A stretch of 64,000 nucleotides of DNA, taken from Thalassomonas viridans. Its GTDB lineage: Bacteria > Pseudomonadota > Gammaproteobacteria > Enterobacterales > Alteromonadaceae. Shown here one piece after another: positions 42,621-53,990 of the stretch (its first letter is position 1; each line of letters begins with the position of its first letter). The stretch is taken from assembly GCF_000948985.2 (NCBI RefSeq), contig NZ_CP059733.1, forward strand, positions 2,356,001-2,420,000, written 5' to 3'. The position numbers and the translations under genes are program-made. The notes under the pieces were generated by a model that was not told the DNA's origin, ran no database searches, and was given only the letters and a program-made list of their open reading frames with translations.

Positions 42621-45600
42621 ATGATCATGAGCAATTTAATAATACCTGCACGATTAATGTTAATTCAGTTGTCACAAGCACTTTGCCGCGTTTGCCTGGG
42701 CCTGGCGCTGCTGTGTTTATTGTTCCCTGCCTGGGGTTCGGAAATTGCCCAAAACGTAAGGTTCAGGCATTTAACCGTAGATGACGGTTTATCACAAGAT
42801 TCTGTTTACCAGATATTGCAGGATAATTACGGTTTTGTCTGGTTTGCCACCTCCGAAGGCCTCAACCGTTACGACGGTAATGAATTTGTCACTTACTTGC
42901 ATGACCCGAAAAAAGAGCAGAGTTTGAGTAAAGACTGGATCTGGTCCTTGCTGCAAAGTTCAGACGGCAGGTTATGGGTGGGAACCGACGGCGGTGGCTT
43001 GAACCTGCTTAACAGAGACGGCCGCAGTTTTACACATTTTAAACACAACCCCCAGAATGAAAATAGCATTTCCGGCAATATCGTCCGTACTATTGTTGAA
43101 GATAATGCCGGGGATTTATGGCTGGGAACGGACTCCGGCCTGAACCGCTATAGCATGGAAACCGGGGAGTTCGAACGTTTTGTCGCCGATGATACCAATC
43201 CTATGTCGCTAAGCAGCAATAAGATCCGCGCCGTGCTCCAGGAGCAGCATGGCACTTTGTGGATAGGTACCGACGGCGGCGGACTGAATCAAATGGATAT
43301 CGGCAGGAAAACCGTGCGTCACTTCCGTCACGATCCCCAGGATGAAAACTCTATCAGCAGTGACAGGATCCGTACCCTGTTTGAAGCCATGGACGGAATG
43401 TTATGGATAGGCACATATGATCAGGGGCTTAACCGCTACAATCCGAGAACAGGTTTTGTTAAGCGCTATCATGTCGACTCCGGTCACGGCCTGACCAGCA
43501 ACTTGATCCGTGATATCAAACAGGATCACCGGGGAGTGCTGTGGTTCGCAACAGATAACGGCTTATTTGAATACCGCAGTGAAAGCGATACTTTCCTCGG
43601 TTATTACAAGGAAGCGTCAAATCCCAACAGCTTGACCGACAACAGGGTGATCAGCCTGTTCCAGGATGAAGGTAAGGTACTCTGGGTCGGCACCCATGCC
43701 GGCATTAATTTATGGAATTACCAGACCACCTCATTTGAATTGTTCAGGCAGTCCAGCAATAACTTTGAAGGGTTACGTTCGAATACGGTGTTGGCGTTTA
43801 CCCAGTCGGATGACGACACCATTTGGGTCGGCACTTATGCCGGATTGGAGAGATATTCGCAGCAAAGTGGCAAGTTCCGGCACTTTGGCAAAGAAAATGG
43901 CCTGGTGGACGAAAGAATTACCGCCCTGACGGTGGCAAATAATAACTTATGGATAGGAACCTTTGCCTCGGGGTTAATGAAGATGGATTTGGCCACCGAG
44001 GAAATCAGCCATTATCCGCCGGATGATGCCAGGGATAACTGGCTGAAAAAAGGCGGTATTACCCGGTTATCTGTGGATAATGAGGGGGATTTATGGATTG
44101 CCAGTTATGGCGGCGGTTTATTCCGGTATAACAAAGCCAGCGATGATTTTACGGTTTTTCGCCACCGTGAAGGGGATGCCAACAGCCTTGCCAATAATAA
44201 GGTTGTTTATGTACTCACCAGCAGAAACGGCACCATCTGGGTGAGCTTATTTGGCGGCGGCATTGCCAAACTCAATCCCAAGACCGGCCACTTTATCCAC
44301 TACCAGCACGACCCGTTAAACCCGGATTCTATCAGCAGCAATAACAACTGGACCATGATGGAGGATAAACAGGGCAATTTATGGATCGGCTCCCAGGGCA
44401 ATGGGGTCAATAAACTCACCAGTGCCGAGAGTAAAAAGCAACAGGCGGCTTTTAGCCAAATTTCCCGAGTCGACGGCCTTAAGAGTAATGCCATTTATGG
44501 CATACTGGAAGATTCTAAAGGAGATATCTGGTTCAGTTCAAATAGGGGGATCACGAAATTTTCACCGCAAAGTAATGTGTTACAACATTATGGTCCGCAC
44601 CACGGTTTGCAGTCGTTTGAATTTAACTCCGGGGCACATTTTAAAGCCCGTTCGGGCAAGATGTTTTTTGGCGGCTCTAATGGCTTCAATGCTTTTTATC
44701 CGACCGAAATTCTCAGAAACCAACATCCCCCCAAAGTGGCCCTGACCAAGATAATCAAGATCAATAGCCCAGTATTAGGGGAGGTGGCCACCCATTTACT
44801 GGACTCGCTTACCCTTAATGCCCACGAGTATTCGGTCAGTTTTGAATTTGCCGCCCTTGATTTTGCCGTGGTGGAGGATAACCGCTACCGCTATAAGCTT
44901 GAAGGTTATGACAATGACTGGATTAACCCGGATAAGGTACATCGTGCCACTTATACCAACCTGCCCAGCGGGCAGTATCTGTTCAAGGTTGAAGCAGCCA
45001 ATAATGACGGCGTCTGGAACCAGGATGCCATGCAGTTAAAAGTCACGGTTTTGCCTCCCTGGTATAAGAGTAAGGTCGCCTATTTAGGTTATTTTATCTT
45101 GTTTATGCTGTTTTTAAGCCTGCTGTACCTGATGCATTTGCACAGGCTGAAAAAAGAAGCCATTAACAGCCGCGAACTGAAACTGAAAGTCGAAGAAAAA
45201 ACCCAGGAGTTGCGTCAAAGAAGCAGCCAGCTTGAGGAAAGGAACGAAGAGCTGAAAAGCGCCAACAAACAATTAGCAGAAGTCTGTATTACCGATATAG
45301 GCACCGGGCTGCATAATCGCAGGTTTGTGGTTGACTATATGAGTAAAATTGCCAAAAACCTTGAGCGGCGGCTGGAAAAGATGACGTTGACGGAAACTAT
45401 CGCCAAAAACCGGCCGATATTCTTTGTCGTCTTTGAGATAGATGACTTTTTCCAGATCAATGAAGCCCACGGTTATGGTACCGGTGATGCGGTGATGTTG
45501 TCCGTCGCCCGGCAGGTATCCAAGAAATGCCGCCAGGGAGATGTCCTTGCCCGCTGGGGCGAAGGGTCGTTTCTGGTGGCGGGGGAAACCGATGACATCG

Positions 45601-45971
45601 AGGCGATTCTGTTACTGGCCAAGCGCCTGATCAGCACCATTGAAAACCATAGCATAGTGCTGAAGGCGGAGTCTATTTCTGTGACGGCCTCAGCTGGGGT
45701 CAGTTATTTTCCTTTTTCTATTACCCAGCCAAGTCTGTTTACCTGGGAGCAGGTGGTATCCATTGCCGAAAGCGCCATCAAGCTGGCCCGGGAGAAGGGG
45801 AACGGCACCTGGTCCTGTATTCGGGCGGGCCAGCTTGGTTTAAGCCGGGGCGACTATCGAAAAATTCTTTCCGAGCCAAAAAGCATGGCGGAAAAAGAAG
45901 TTATTTCCCTGCTTTACGATGTCCAGGCCGCTGACGATTTATTAATCACAGACACAAGAAATAGCAAATGA
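42621..45971 (+). CDS. Periplasmic propeller sensor with degenerate GGDEF output
   Basis: 1116-aa transmembrane sensor. Signal/anchor near residues 10-38, then two-component regulator propeller repeats (FVWFATSEGLNRY, LWVGTDGGGLN, LWIGTYDQGLNRY and more) that build a double beta-propeller of about 680 residues, a Y_Y_Y domain (SFEFAALDFAVVEDNRYRYKLEGYD) about 730-800, a membrane helix near 815-835, a coiled coil and a C-terminal GGDEF domain. The active motif reads GEGSF (980-984) in place of GGDEF, so diguanylate cyclase activity is unlikely. Probably binds extracellular polysaccharide or peptide breakdown products. Its stop overlaps the next start (ATGA). Confidence 0.88.
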   Translation: MIMSNLIIPARLMLIQLSQALCRVCLGLALLCLLFPAWGSEIAQNVRFRHLTVDDGLSQDSVYQILQDNYGFVWFATSEGLNRYDGNEFVTYLHDPKKEQSLSKDWIWSLLQSSDGRLWVGTDGGGLNLLNRDGRSFTHFKHNPQNENSISGNIVRTIVEDNAGDLWLGTDSGLNRYSMETGEFERFVADDTNPMSLSSNKIRAVLQEQHGTLWIGTDGGGLNQMDIGRKTVRHFRHDPQDENSISSDRIRTLFEAMDGMLWIGTYDQGLNRYNPRTGFVKRYHVDSGHGLTSNLIRDIKQDHRGVLWFATDNGLFEYRSESDTFLGYYKEASNPNSLTDNRVISLFQDEGKVLWVGTHAGINLWNYQTTSFELFRQSSNNFEGLRSNTVLAFTQSDDDTIWVGTYAGLERYSQQSGKFRHFGKENGLVDERITALTVANNNLWIGTFASGLMKMDLATEEISHYPPDDARDNWLKKGGITRLSVDNEGDLWIASYGGGLFRYNKASDDFTVFRHREGDANSLANNKVVYVLTSRNGTIWVSLFGGGIAKLNPKTGHFIHYQHDPLNPDSISSNNNWTMMEDKQGNLWIGSQGNGVNKLTSAESKKQQAAFSQISRVDGLKSNAIYGILEDSKGDIWFSSNRGITKFSPQSNVLQHYGPHHGLQSFEFNSGAHFKARSGKMFFGGSNGFNAFYPTEILRNQHPPKVALTKIIKINSPVLGEVATHLLDSLTLNAHEYSVSFEFAALDFAVVEDNRYRYKLEGYDNDWINPDKVHRATYTNLPSGQYLFKVEAANNDGVWNQDAMQLKVTVLPPWYKSKVAYLGYFILFMLFLSLLYLMHLHRLKKEAINSRELKLKVEEKTQELRQRSSQLEERNEELKSANKQLAEVCITDIGTGLHNRRFVVDYMSKIAKNLERRLEKMTLTETIAKNRPIFFVVFEIDDFFQINEAHGYGTGDAVMLSVARQVSKKCRQGDVLARWGEGSFLVAGETDDIEAILLLAKRLISTIENHSIVLKAESISVTASAGVSYFPFSITQPSLFTWEQVVSIAESAIKLAREKGNGTWSCIRAGQLGLSRGDYRKILSEPKSMAEKEVISLLYDVQAADDLLITDTRNSK

Positions 45972-48900
45972 AAAAGATCAGCTATTGTTTCTTATTCTTT
46001 TGGGGCCTGAGCCTGAGTCTTGCAGCAAATGAAAACCCCGTGTTTTCCCAGTTGCTGTCACAGGATGGTTTAAGCCAGGATTCGATCACGGCGGTTACCC
46101 AGGATAAATATGGCTTTATCTGGATAGGCACCCAGGAGGGGCTAAATCGTTGGGACGGACGAAAAATCGAACAATTTCTTAATAATCCCGGTGATGCAAA
46201 CAGTATTTCCAGCGATTATATCAGCGATTTGCTTGATGATAAGGCCGGCACCTTGTGGGTAGCGACCTTAGGGGGCGGATTAAATATCTATGATAAATAC
46301 CGGCAAAGTTTCCGCCGCTTTCAGGGATTCGATGGCCAGGAAGCGTTGGAGCTGGTGAATGTCAAGGTATTGCACCAAAGCGACGACGGTATTATCTGGG
46401 TAGGGACAGAAGCCGACGGCCTTTATTTGCTTGATATGACCAAGCAAGAAATCCGTCACCTCAGCAGCCTGGATAACGGCAATGCCCTGTCTTCCAACAA
46501 TATCCGGGATATAAAGTCAGATCAGCAGGGGCGCATCTGGATTGCCACCGAAAACGGCGGCGTCAATATGTGGGACGGTGAAAACGAGCGCTTTGTCCAT
46601 TACCGGCACCGGCAGCAGAGCCGGGTTTCGCTGCCGTCGGATAAAATACTCAGCCTGGAACCTATGCAGGACGGTACCGTCTGGGTCGGCACTTATGATG
46701 CGGGACTGGCGATTATCAATCCGCACCAGCGTACGGTGATCCAGCATAAACACCAGGAGCAGAACTTTTATAGCCTGGCGGATAACCGGGTACGGACGAT
46801 TTTCCAGGATTCGGACGGACGAATCTGGGTCGGTACCGACTCCGGACTTAACCTATGGAACAGTGACTTTCGGGGATTTCTGCGTTTTAACCATGAGATT
46901 GCCTCGCGCTACTCCCTCAGTGATAACCGGGTCACCACTATAGTGCAGGATAAAGGCGGTGTGATCTGGGTGGGGACCTTTGCCGGTTTAAATAAGTGGA
47001 ATGCCCGCTTGGGGTCGATAGAGCATATCAAGAAAGTAGATAAGGCGCCGTCGAGTTTAAGTTCGAATATCATCACCTCTATCACGGATGCGCCGGGCGG
47101 GGTGCTTTGGATCGGCACCTGGGGCGGCGGGCTGAATCATTACGATACCCGCACAAAAATGTTTAAACATTATATGCCTTCAGACAAAGCCGGCTCCCTC
47201 AGCGATACCCGGGTGATGTCCCTATTGATGGACTCGCAAAAGCGCTTATGGGTGGGGACCATGCGCGGCGGGCTTAATGTTAAAACCGCAGACCAGGAAG
47301 GTTTTACCGTTTATCGCCATGACGCGAATGATCCCGGTTCCATCAGCCATAACGGCATCACCCGGTTATTTGAAGACTCCCACAGCAATATCTGGGCGGC
47401 GACCTTCGGCGGCGGGGTAAACCTTTACCGGCAAGGCAAGTTTCAGCGCTTTGTGCATGACGAAAGTGATGAAAACTCCCTTGGCAGCAACCGGGTGATC
47501 GGCATCACGGAAGGGCCGGAGGGGATTATCTGGTTTGCCACCGACGGCGGCGGCATTGCCTATTACTCCCTGGCGGAGCAAAAAATGCGGCGTCTGGCAT
47601 TGGAGCTGGCGGAGACGGCAGACGGCAACCTGAACTCCTTTATTTCGATATTGGCCACCAAAGACTCCCTGTGGCTGGGCAGTAAAGACCAGGGACTGCT
47701 TAGGGTGGCACTGAATATGCAGGATTTAAGCGTCGTTAATGTGACACATTTTAACCGCCAGAACGATCTGAGCAGCAATGTGATTTTCGGTATTTTAGAA
47801 GATGATTCCGGCATGATCTGGTTATCCTCCAACAAGGGCTTGAGCGCCATGGCCCCGGAAACCGGGAAAATCAGGAATTTTGGCCTCAATCACGGCTTGC
47901 AGGGCAATGAATTTAACAGCGGGGCTTACCATAAAGCCGGCGACGGCACCTTGTATTTTGGCGGCAATAACGGTTTTAACCGCTTTAATCCACGTCATTT
48001 ATTGCTCAGTGTCAACCAGCACCAGCCGGATATCGTCCTGACCCAGTTTAATGTCTTGAATAAACCTAAGGCATTGTCCCAGGCCCTGGTGGATGTTAAA
48101 GCAATCGAGCTGGATTATTTTGAGAACTTTGTTTCTTTTGAATTTGCCAGCCTGGACTTTACCCAGCCGCAAAAAAACAAGTTCCAGTTTCGCCTGCTGG
48201 GGCTACAGGAGCAGTGGTCGGTGCCCAGCAGGCGGAACCAGGCCAATTATACCAACCTGATCCCCGGCAGCTACACTTTCGAAGTGAAAGGTTCGAACAA
48301 TGCCGGTATCTGGAGCCATCCCCTGGTGATCGAGCTGACGGTAAAATCCCCCCCGTGGCGCAGCACCGGAGCATATCTGGTTTATTCATTACTTGTGGTG
48401 CTGTTTAGTTTCCTGACCTTTTATCTGATGAAAAAAAGCGCCAACAAGCAGGTGGAAGCAAGTTTTAACCAAAAATTGCGCATGTACCTCTATTGCCTGG
48501 ACGAAGCCTCGGACGGGGTGGCAATCATTAACCTTGAGGGCAATTACCTGTATCAAAACCAGTCTTTTAAAGGTTTGCTCGGCAGCGAGCCCTTTCCTGC
48601 GCGCCAAGGGGGAGCAGGGGAGACAGATATGGAACATTCCCTGTTAAGCCAGGTCAAAAAAGGCGCCCAGGCCTTGTCCGCGGTGCTGGAACATGGCCAC
48701 TGGCAGGGGTTATGCGAACATTTTAAAGGGCATGAAAAGGTGATTGTTGACCTGGGCCTGACCAAAGTGGTGGCTAATGAAGGCAAGTCGGAGCATATTA
48801 TCGCCGTGGCCCATGATGTCACCGAAATCAAACATTCGGAGGATGAGCTCAAACGTTATCGTGACCGCCTTGAGGCATTGGTGCATAAGCGTACCCTGGA

Positions 48901-49582
48901 GCTTGAACAGGAAATTACCAAGCAGCAGGATGCCGAGCATCAGCTGACCTTGTCGCTGCAGGAAAAAAATGTCTTGTTAAAAGAAATCCATCACAGGGTC
49001 AAAAACAATATGCAGGTGATTTCCAGCCTGCTGAATATGCAGTCCATTGCCAATAACAATCCCGAGTTTTCCGAACTGCTGGCGGAAAGCCAAAACCGTA
49101 TCCGTTCCATGTCGCTGATCCACGAGAGCCTGTATCAATCGGAAAACTTTTTGGAAATTGATTTTAATGACTATATCCATTTGCTTGCCGGTACCCTGAG
49201 CCGGGTATACAGTTCAAATACCTATGGTATTGATATCTGCATCGATGCCGAAGATGTCTATCTTGATATCGATACTGCCGTGCCCTGTGGCCTGATCATC
49301 AACGAGCTTGTCTCTAATGCCTACAAACATGCCTTTAAAGGCTTTGAAGGGCAGGCGGTTGTCCTGATCGAGATGAAATCCGACGATGAGCATTATATTT
49401 TGAGGGTCAAAGACAACGGGGTCGGGTTTGCCGAAGGGGTTGATTTTCGCAAAACCTCATCACTGGGAATGGAAATTGTTTGCATTTTAACCGAACAAAT
49501 CAAAGGCACCATTGACCTGATCAAGGGCAATGGCTCAACTTTTGTTATTGAGTTTCCTAAAAAAGAAATCGAGAAGGGCTAA
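45968..49582 (+). CDS. Periplasmic propeller sensor histidine kinase (HisKA_2)
   Basis: 1204-aa paralogue of the preceding sensor with a different output. Signal peptide 1-20; propeller repeats (FIWIGTQEGLNRWDG, LWVATLGGGLN and others) to about 690; Y_Y_Y domain about 710-790; membrane helix near 803-820; PAS-like domain about 840-960; coiled coil; then HisKA_2 with His1008/His1009 (EIHHRVKNN) and a HATPase domain (LIINELVSNAYKHAF, VKDNGVGF). HisKA_2 kinases usually signal to PdtaR-like receivers, and two such receivers flank it: the EAL protein directly downstream (3-bp gap) and the AAA+ regulator upstream. Confidence 0.92.
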   Translation: MKKISYCFLFFWGLSLSLAANENPVFSQLLSQDGLSQDSITAVTQDKYGFIWIGTQEGLNRWDGRKIEQFLNNPGDANSISSDYISDLLDDKAGTLWVATLGGGLNIYDKYRQSFRRFQGFDGQEALELVNVKVLHQSDDGIIWVGTEADGLYLLDMTKQEIRHLSSLDNGNALSSNNIRDIKSDQQGRIWIATENGGVNMWDGENERFVHYRHRQQSRVSLPSDKILSLEPMQDGTVWVGTYDAGLAIINPHQRTVIQHKHQEQNFYSLADNRVRTIFQDSDGRIWVGTDSGLNLWNSDFRGFLRFNHEIASRYSLSDNRVTTIVQDKGGVIWVGTFAGLNKWNARLGSIEHIKKVDKAPSSLSSNIITSITDAPGGVLWIGTWGGGLNHYDTRTKMFKHYMPSDKAGSLSDTRVMSLLMDSQKRLWVGTMRGGLNVKTADQEGFTVYRHDANDPGSISHNGITRLFEDSHSNIWAATFGGGVNLYRQGKFQRFVHDESDENSLGSNRVIGITEGPEGIIWFATDGGGIAYYSLAEQKMRRLALELAETADGNLNSFISILATKDSLWLGSKDQGLLRVALNMQDLSVVNVTHFNRQNDLSSNVIFGILEDDSGMIWLSSNKGLSAMAPETGKIRNFGLNHGLQGNEFNSGAYHKAGDGTLYFGGNNGFNRFNPRHLLLSVNQHQPDIVLTQFNVLNKPKALSQALVDVKAIELDYFENFVSFEFASLDFTQPQKNKFQFRLLGLQEQWSVPSRRNQANYTNLIPGSYTFEVKGSNNAGIWSHPLVIELTVKSPPWRSTGAYLVYSLLVVLFSFLTFYLMKKSANKQVEASFNQKLRMYLYCLDEASDGVAIINLEGNYLYQNQSFKGLLGSEPFPARQGGAGETDMEHSLLSQVKKGAQALSAVLEHGHWQGLCEHFKGHEKVIVDLGLTKVVANEGKSEHIIAVAHDVTEIKHSEDELKRYRDRLEALVHKRTLELEQEITKQQDAEHQLTLSLQEKNVLLKEIHHRVKNNMQVISSLLNMQSIANNNPEFSELLAESQNRIRSMSLIHESLYQSENFLEIDFNDYIHLLAGTLSRVYSSNTYGIDICIDAEDVYLDIDTAVPCGLIINELVSNAYKHAFKGFEGQAVVLIEMKSDDEHYILRVKDNGVGFAEGVDFRKTSSLGMEIVCILTEQIKGTIDLIKGNGSTFVIEFPKKEIEKG

Positions 49583-49585
49583 GGT

Positions 49586-51760
49586 ATGGAGTCAGCGCAA
49601 GATAAACCAAAAGCTCGTATTATGGTGGTGGAAGACGAGGCCCTGGTGGCGAGGGAGCTTTCTATCCGCCTGGGGCGCATGAAGTATGAGGTGGTGGCCA
49701 CCTGTGGCACTCCTGAGTTAGCCTTGTCCAGTGCCGCAGAGCTGGTGCCGGATCTGATTTTAATGGATATTAACCTGAACGCCGACAAAGATGGTATCGA
49801 TATTGCCGGTGAAATTCATGAAACCCAGGATATTCCGATCATCTTTTGTACCGCCTACTCCAGTAACGACGTGCTGGAGCGGGCAAAAATCACCACCCCT
49901 TTCGGTTATATCCTCAAGCCCATAGATAGCCGGGAGCTGGAAATCACCATAGAAATTGCCCTTTATAAGCATGGAGTTGACCATAAGTTGCACGATACCG
50001 CCAATAAGCTCAAGGTGGCGCTGGACAGTATAGAGGATGCGGTGATTTCCTGTGATCAATACGGCAAAATTTTTCTGGCAAATCCCAAGGCCATAGAATT
50101 GTGCCAGTTTGATTTTGTGCCTATCGGCCGGATGATCACCGACATGTTGTGTTTTGTGGATTTAAATACCGGCATTGATAATGTCGACATCAATGCCTGG
50201 CTGCAGGAAAGGCAAAACTGCCACCACCAGAATAACTATCTGCTGAAAAACTATAACGAAGGTACGGTGCCGGTGGAGCTTAATGTTGCTTCCCTTGAAG
50301 ACAAAAACGGCCTGTATAACGGCTTGATTTTTGCCTTTAGGGATATTTCCCGGCGTATTACCTTTGAAGAGCAGCTGAAAAAGAATGCCATCCAGGATCC
50401 CATTACCGGCTTGCCCGAGCGTTCCATGATGTTCGAGCGGTTAAAGCTGGCCCTGAAAAGGGCAAAGCTGGATGACGACTACAGCTTTGCGGTGATCTTT
50501 ATCGATCTGGACCGTTTCCGTGTGATTAACGACGGTTTAAACCATGAATTCGGTGATGAAGTCCTGCGCCGGGTCAGCCAGAAAGTGCTGGCCCAGCTCA
50601 GGGATATAGATATGCTCAGCCGTTTTAGCAGCGATACTTTTGTCTGCCTGCTCGATAATGTCGACTCCATGCCGAAAATTCTGTCTGTGGTTAACAGGAT
50701 ACAAAACGAAATTGCCTTGCCAATGGCGATCAATACCCACCAGATCACGGTAACCGCCTCTTCCGGCATCGTATTGTCCAATAAAAAATATAATAACTAT
50801 GCGACCTACAGCGATATTCTACGCGATGCCGATACCGCCATGTACCAGGCAAAACTCAAAGGGGGCAATATCCATGTGATTTTCGACAAGCAAATGCATG
50901 ATTATGCCCTGCGCTTGTTATGGATAGAAGAAGAGCTGCTCGATGCCATAGACGCCGGCGATATCCAGGTTTACTACCAACCGATAGTGGATGCCAAGAG
51001 CCATAAAATCATTTCCTTTGAGGCCTTGGTGCGCTGGATCCATCCGGAAAAAGGCTTTATTCCCCCGGACGAATTTATCCCGATCGCCGAAGAAACCGGT
51101 TTGATCCTGCCATTGGGGGAATTCATTCTGCAAAGTGTCTGTCAGCAACTGTGCCGCTGGAATAATGAAATGGGCTTTGATACCAAAGTCGGGATCAACC
51201 TGTCCGCCCGGCAGTTTTCCCAGCCCCATCTAGCGGAGCTGATCATCAATGCGATAGAAAAGTATCAGTTAAAAAACAGTGTTATCGGGGTAGAAGTTAC
51301 CGAGACTATGGCAATGACCAATGTCGATAATGCCATCGGCATTTTAAACTCGCTGCGTGAAATCGGCGTGCAGGTATCGCTGGATGATTTTGGTACCGGC
51401 TATTCATCTTTGAGTTATTTAAAGAAATTGCCTGTGCATACCTTAAAAATTGACCGGTCTTTTATTACCGAACTAGAACACAACCTTGATGATCAGGCGA
51501 TAGTCAAAGCCATAGTGGCGATGACACAGCAGCTGGAATTTAATATCCTGGTTGAAGGGGTGGAAAATAAGGAACAGGTGGAGATTTTACAGAAACTCGG
51601 TTGCGATTATTTTCAGGGATATTATTTTGCCAAGCCCATGAATGCTTATGATGCGACTCAGCTGTTGCGGGGGATTGATAAAGGTTTTATTCCACCCGAG
51701 CTGCCTTTTTATCCTGACCAGCTGGAAATGCCTTCCTGTGCCAGCGATTCTGTGCTGTGA
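49586..51760 (+). CDS. REC-PAS-GGDEF-EAL response regulator, probable c-di-GMP phosphodiesterase
   Basis: 724 aa, starting 3 bp after the kinase gene. Receiver 1-125 with D61 (LILMDIN) and KP near 112; PAS about 140-260; GGDEF-like about 275-430 with SSDTF (348-352) instead of GGDEF; EAL domain about 445-700 with EAL intact at 479-481 and DDFGTGYSSL, LKIDRSF and VEGVE motifs, consistent with an active phosphodiesterase. The adjacent kinase is the likely phosphate donor, so the pair would link an external signal to c-di-GMP breakdown. A strong terminator follows. Confidence 0.92.
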   Translation: MESAQDKPKARIMVVEDEALVARELSIRLGRMKYEVVATCGTPELALSSAAELVPDLILMDINLNADKDGIDIAGEIHETQDIPIIFCTAYSSNDVLERAKITTPFGYILKPIDSRELEITIEIALYKHGVDHKLHDTANKLKVALDSIEDAVISCDQYGKIFLANPKAIELCQFDFVPIGRMITDMLCFVDLNTGIDNVDINAWLQERQNCHHQNNYLLKNYNEGTVPVELNVASLEDKNGLYNGLIFAFRDISRRITFEEQLKKNAIQDPITGLPERSMMFERLKLALKRAKLDDDYSFAVIFIDLDRFRVINDGLNHEFGDEVLRRVSQKVLAQLRDIDMLSRFSSDTFVCLLDNVDSMPKILSVVNRIQNEIALPMAINTHQITVTASSGIVLSNKKYNNYATYSDILRDADTAMYQAKLKGGNIHVIFDKQMHDYALRLLWIEEELLDAIDAGDIQVYYQPIVDAKSHKIISFEALVRWIHPEKGFIPPDEFIPIAEETGLILPLGEFILQSVCQQLCRWNNEMGFDTKVGINLSARQFSQPHLAELIINAIEKYQLKNSVIGVEVTETMAMTNVDNAIGILNSLREIGVQVSLDDFGTGYSSLSYLKKLPVHTLKIDRSFITELEHNLDDQAIVKAIVAMTQQLEFNILVEGVENKEQVEILQKLGCDYFQGYYFAKPMNAYDATQLLRGIDKGFIPPELPFYPDQLEMPSCASDSVL

Positions 51761-51776
51761 TTTGAGATGACATAAA

Positions 51777-51807
51777 AAAAATTCCTGCCGTTTTGGCAGG
51801 AATTTTT
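51777..51807. terminator. Terminator between convergent genes
   Basis: AAAAATTCCTGCC (51777-51789) pairs perfectly with GGCAGGAATTTTT (51795-51807) around loop GTTTT, with A and T tracts on either side. It ends the signalling operon and, on the other strand, the coiled-coil protein gene. Confidence 0.9.
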
Positions 51808-51854
51808 ATAAGCTTGTCTTTATTTGGTAACCGTATTTTATTATCCGGCCGGTA

Positions 51855-52622
51855 TTACCATTTTTTCTTCGGCTGGAATAACATATCTAATTCGTCTTCG
51901 TCTTCTTTCGCTTTTTTCGCCCTGTCCTGGGCATTGCTGCTTCTTAGCTGTGCGGCTATCTCTTCGAGTTTATTTTTGATCTCTTCCTGTTTGGCAATGA
52001 CATAGTCATTTTTCACCGGATGATCGCTCAGGGTTTGCAGGGCTTTTTCATAATACTGTCTGGCCGACCCCACCATTTCCTTACTATAGGCGGAATCACC
52101 CCGTTTCAATAAACTTTCAATATTGATTTTCAGCTGCATGCTGTTAAGGCGCTGGTCTTCCCGGGTAAAGGTCTGGGCATCGAGGGCGCCTTTCGACTGT
52201 TCGGATTTTAATACCGCCCGCAGCTTTTTAATACATTGCAAGATAGCGATTAGCTGCTGTTCATTATCCGGCAGGACAAAGGCTTCTTCACCGGTTTGCG
52301 CCGTCGCCAAGTCATCGGAAGCTGCGATGCGGGCTTCAATTTCCTCTATCCGTCGGCTGACATTTTTAGATTCCGGACTCAGGCGCAGCATTTCCTTGGC
52401 GGCGTTTAACATCCTGCGGTTGAGAATTGTGTTGATACCCGGGTTTGGCGGCAGGTTAGTAACGGTTAAAATCAGCTCTTCGGTTTCATCAATAATGGCT
52501 TTTTGTTTGGAGATGCGCACCCGTTTTTCTGCTTCGACTTTTTCCCTGTGTTGCTGGATGCCGTTGACCACCACAACAATGATGACCAACGCAATAATTA
52601 AGCCAATGATAATAGCGATCAT
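51855..52622 (-). CDS. Membrane-anchored coiled-coil protein of unknown function
   Basis: 255 aa. A single N-terminal membrane helix (IIIGLIIALVIIVVVVNGI) is followed by a mainly helical, charged cytoplasmic region with coiled-coil-like stretches (EEIEARIAASDDL, KQEEIKNKLEEIAAQLRSS) and a tetratricopeptide-like part near residues 170-210 (RGDSAYSKEMVGSARQYYEKALQTL). It ends with an acidic and then basic tail (EDEDELDMLFQPKKKW). It lies divergently next to cysB. Function not known. Confidence 0.75.
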   Translation of the reverse strand: MIAIIIGLIIALVIIVVVVNGIQQHREKVEAEKRVRISKQKAIIDETEELILTVTNLPPNPGINTILNRRMLNAAKEMLRLSPESKNVSRRIEEIEARIAASDDLATAQTGEEAFVLPDNEQQLIAILQCIKKLRAVLKSEQSKGALDAQTFTREDQRLNSMQLKINIESLLKRGDSAYSKEMVGSARQYYEKALQTLSDHPVKNDYVIAKQEEIKNKLEEIAAQLRSSNAQDRAKKAKEDEDELDMLFQPKKKW

Positions 52623-52861
52623 ATGTAATTCTCATGTTTATAAAAAGACAACATTGTGCAGTCTACAAAAATAGTGATATTTATCATAGTCTAGTATGCT
52701 TTTTATATATATTTAACGACTTGTTCGTTTTATCTTACCTTTATTTAGTTAATATCTCTATCAGTTATTGGCGAATATATTTTATTGGCAAAATAAAATA
52801 TCCAGAAAGATTAAAAATAATATGGAATAAATTTTTAATTAAGTATATATTTTTCGAATAA

Positions 52862-53857
<996 letters not shown>

Positions 53858-53892
53858 ACGGTTTTTTCCTTAGCCTATTAACCACAGACAAC

Positions 53893-53913
53893 AAAGGCGC
53901 ATTAAGCGCCTTT
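53893..53913 (+). terminator. Terminator after cysB
   Basis: AAAGGCGC (53893-53900) pairs with GCGCCTTT (53906-53913) around loop ATTAA, followed by a T-rich TTGTTGTT stretch. Symmetric enough to serve the convergent sdaA as well. Confidence 0.65.
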
Positions 53914-53990
53914 GTTGTTCTTATTTGCAGGATGCAATGTATGCCATGGGCTCATGGACGAGCAGGAATGGCGCTAAAGTGAGAAAGCAA

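Noticed and set aside
52634..52861. 75-aa frame between the coiled-coil protein gene and cysB
   Set aside because: AT-rich promoter DNA, no ribosome-binding site and no protein-like pattern.
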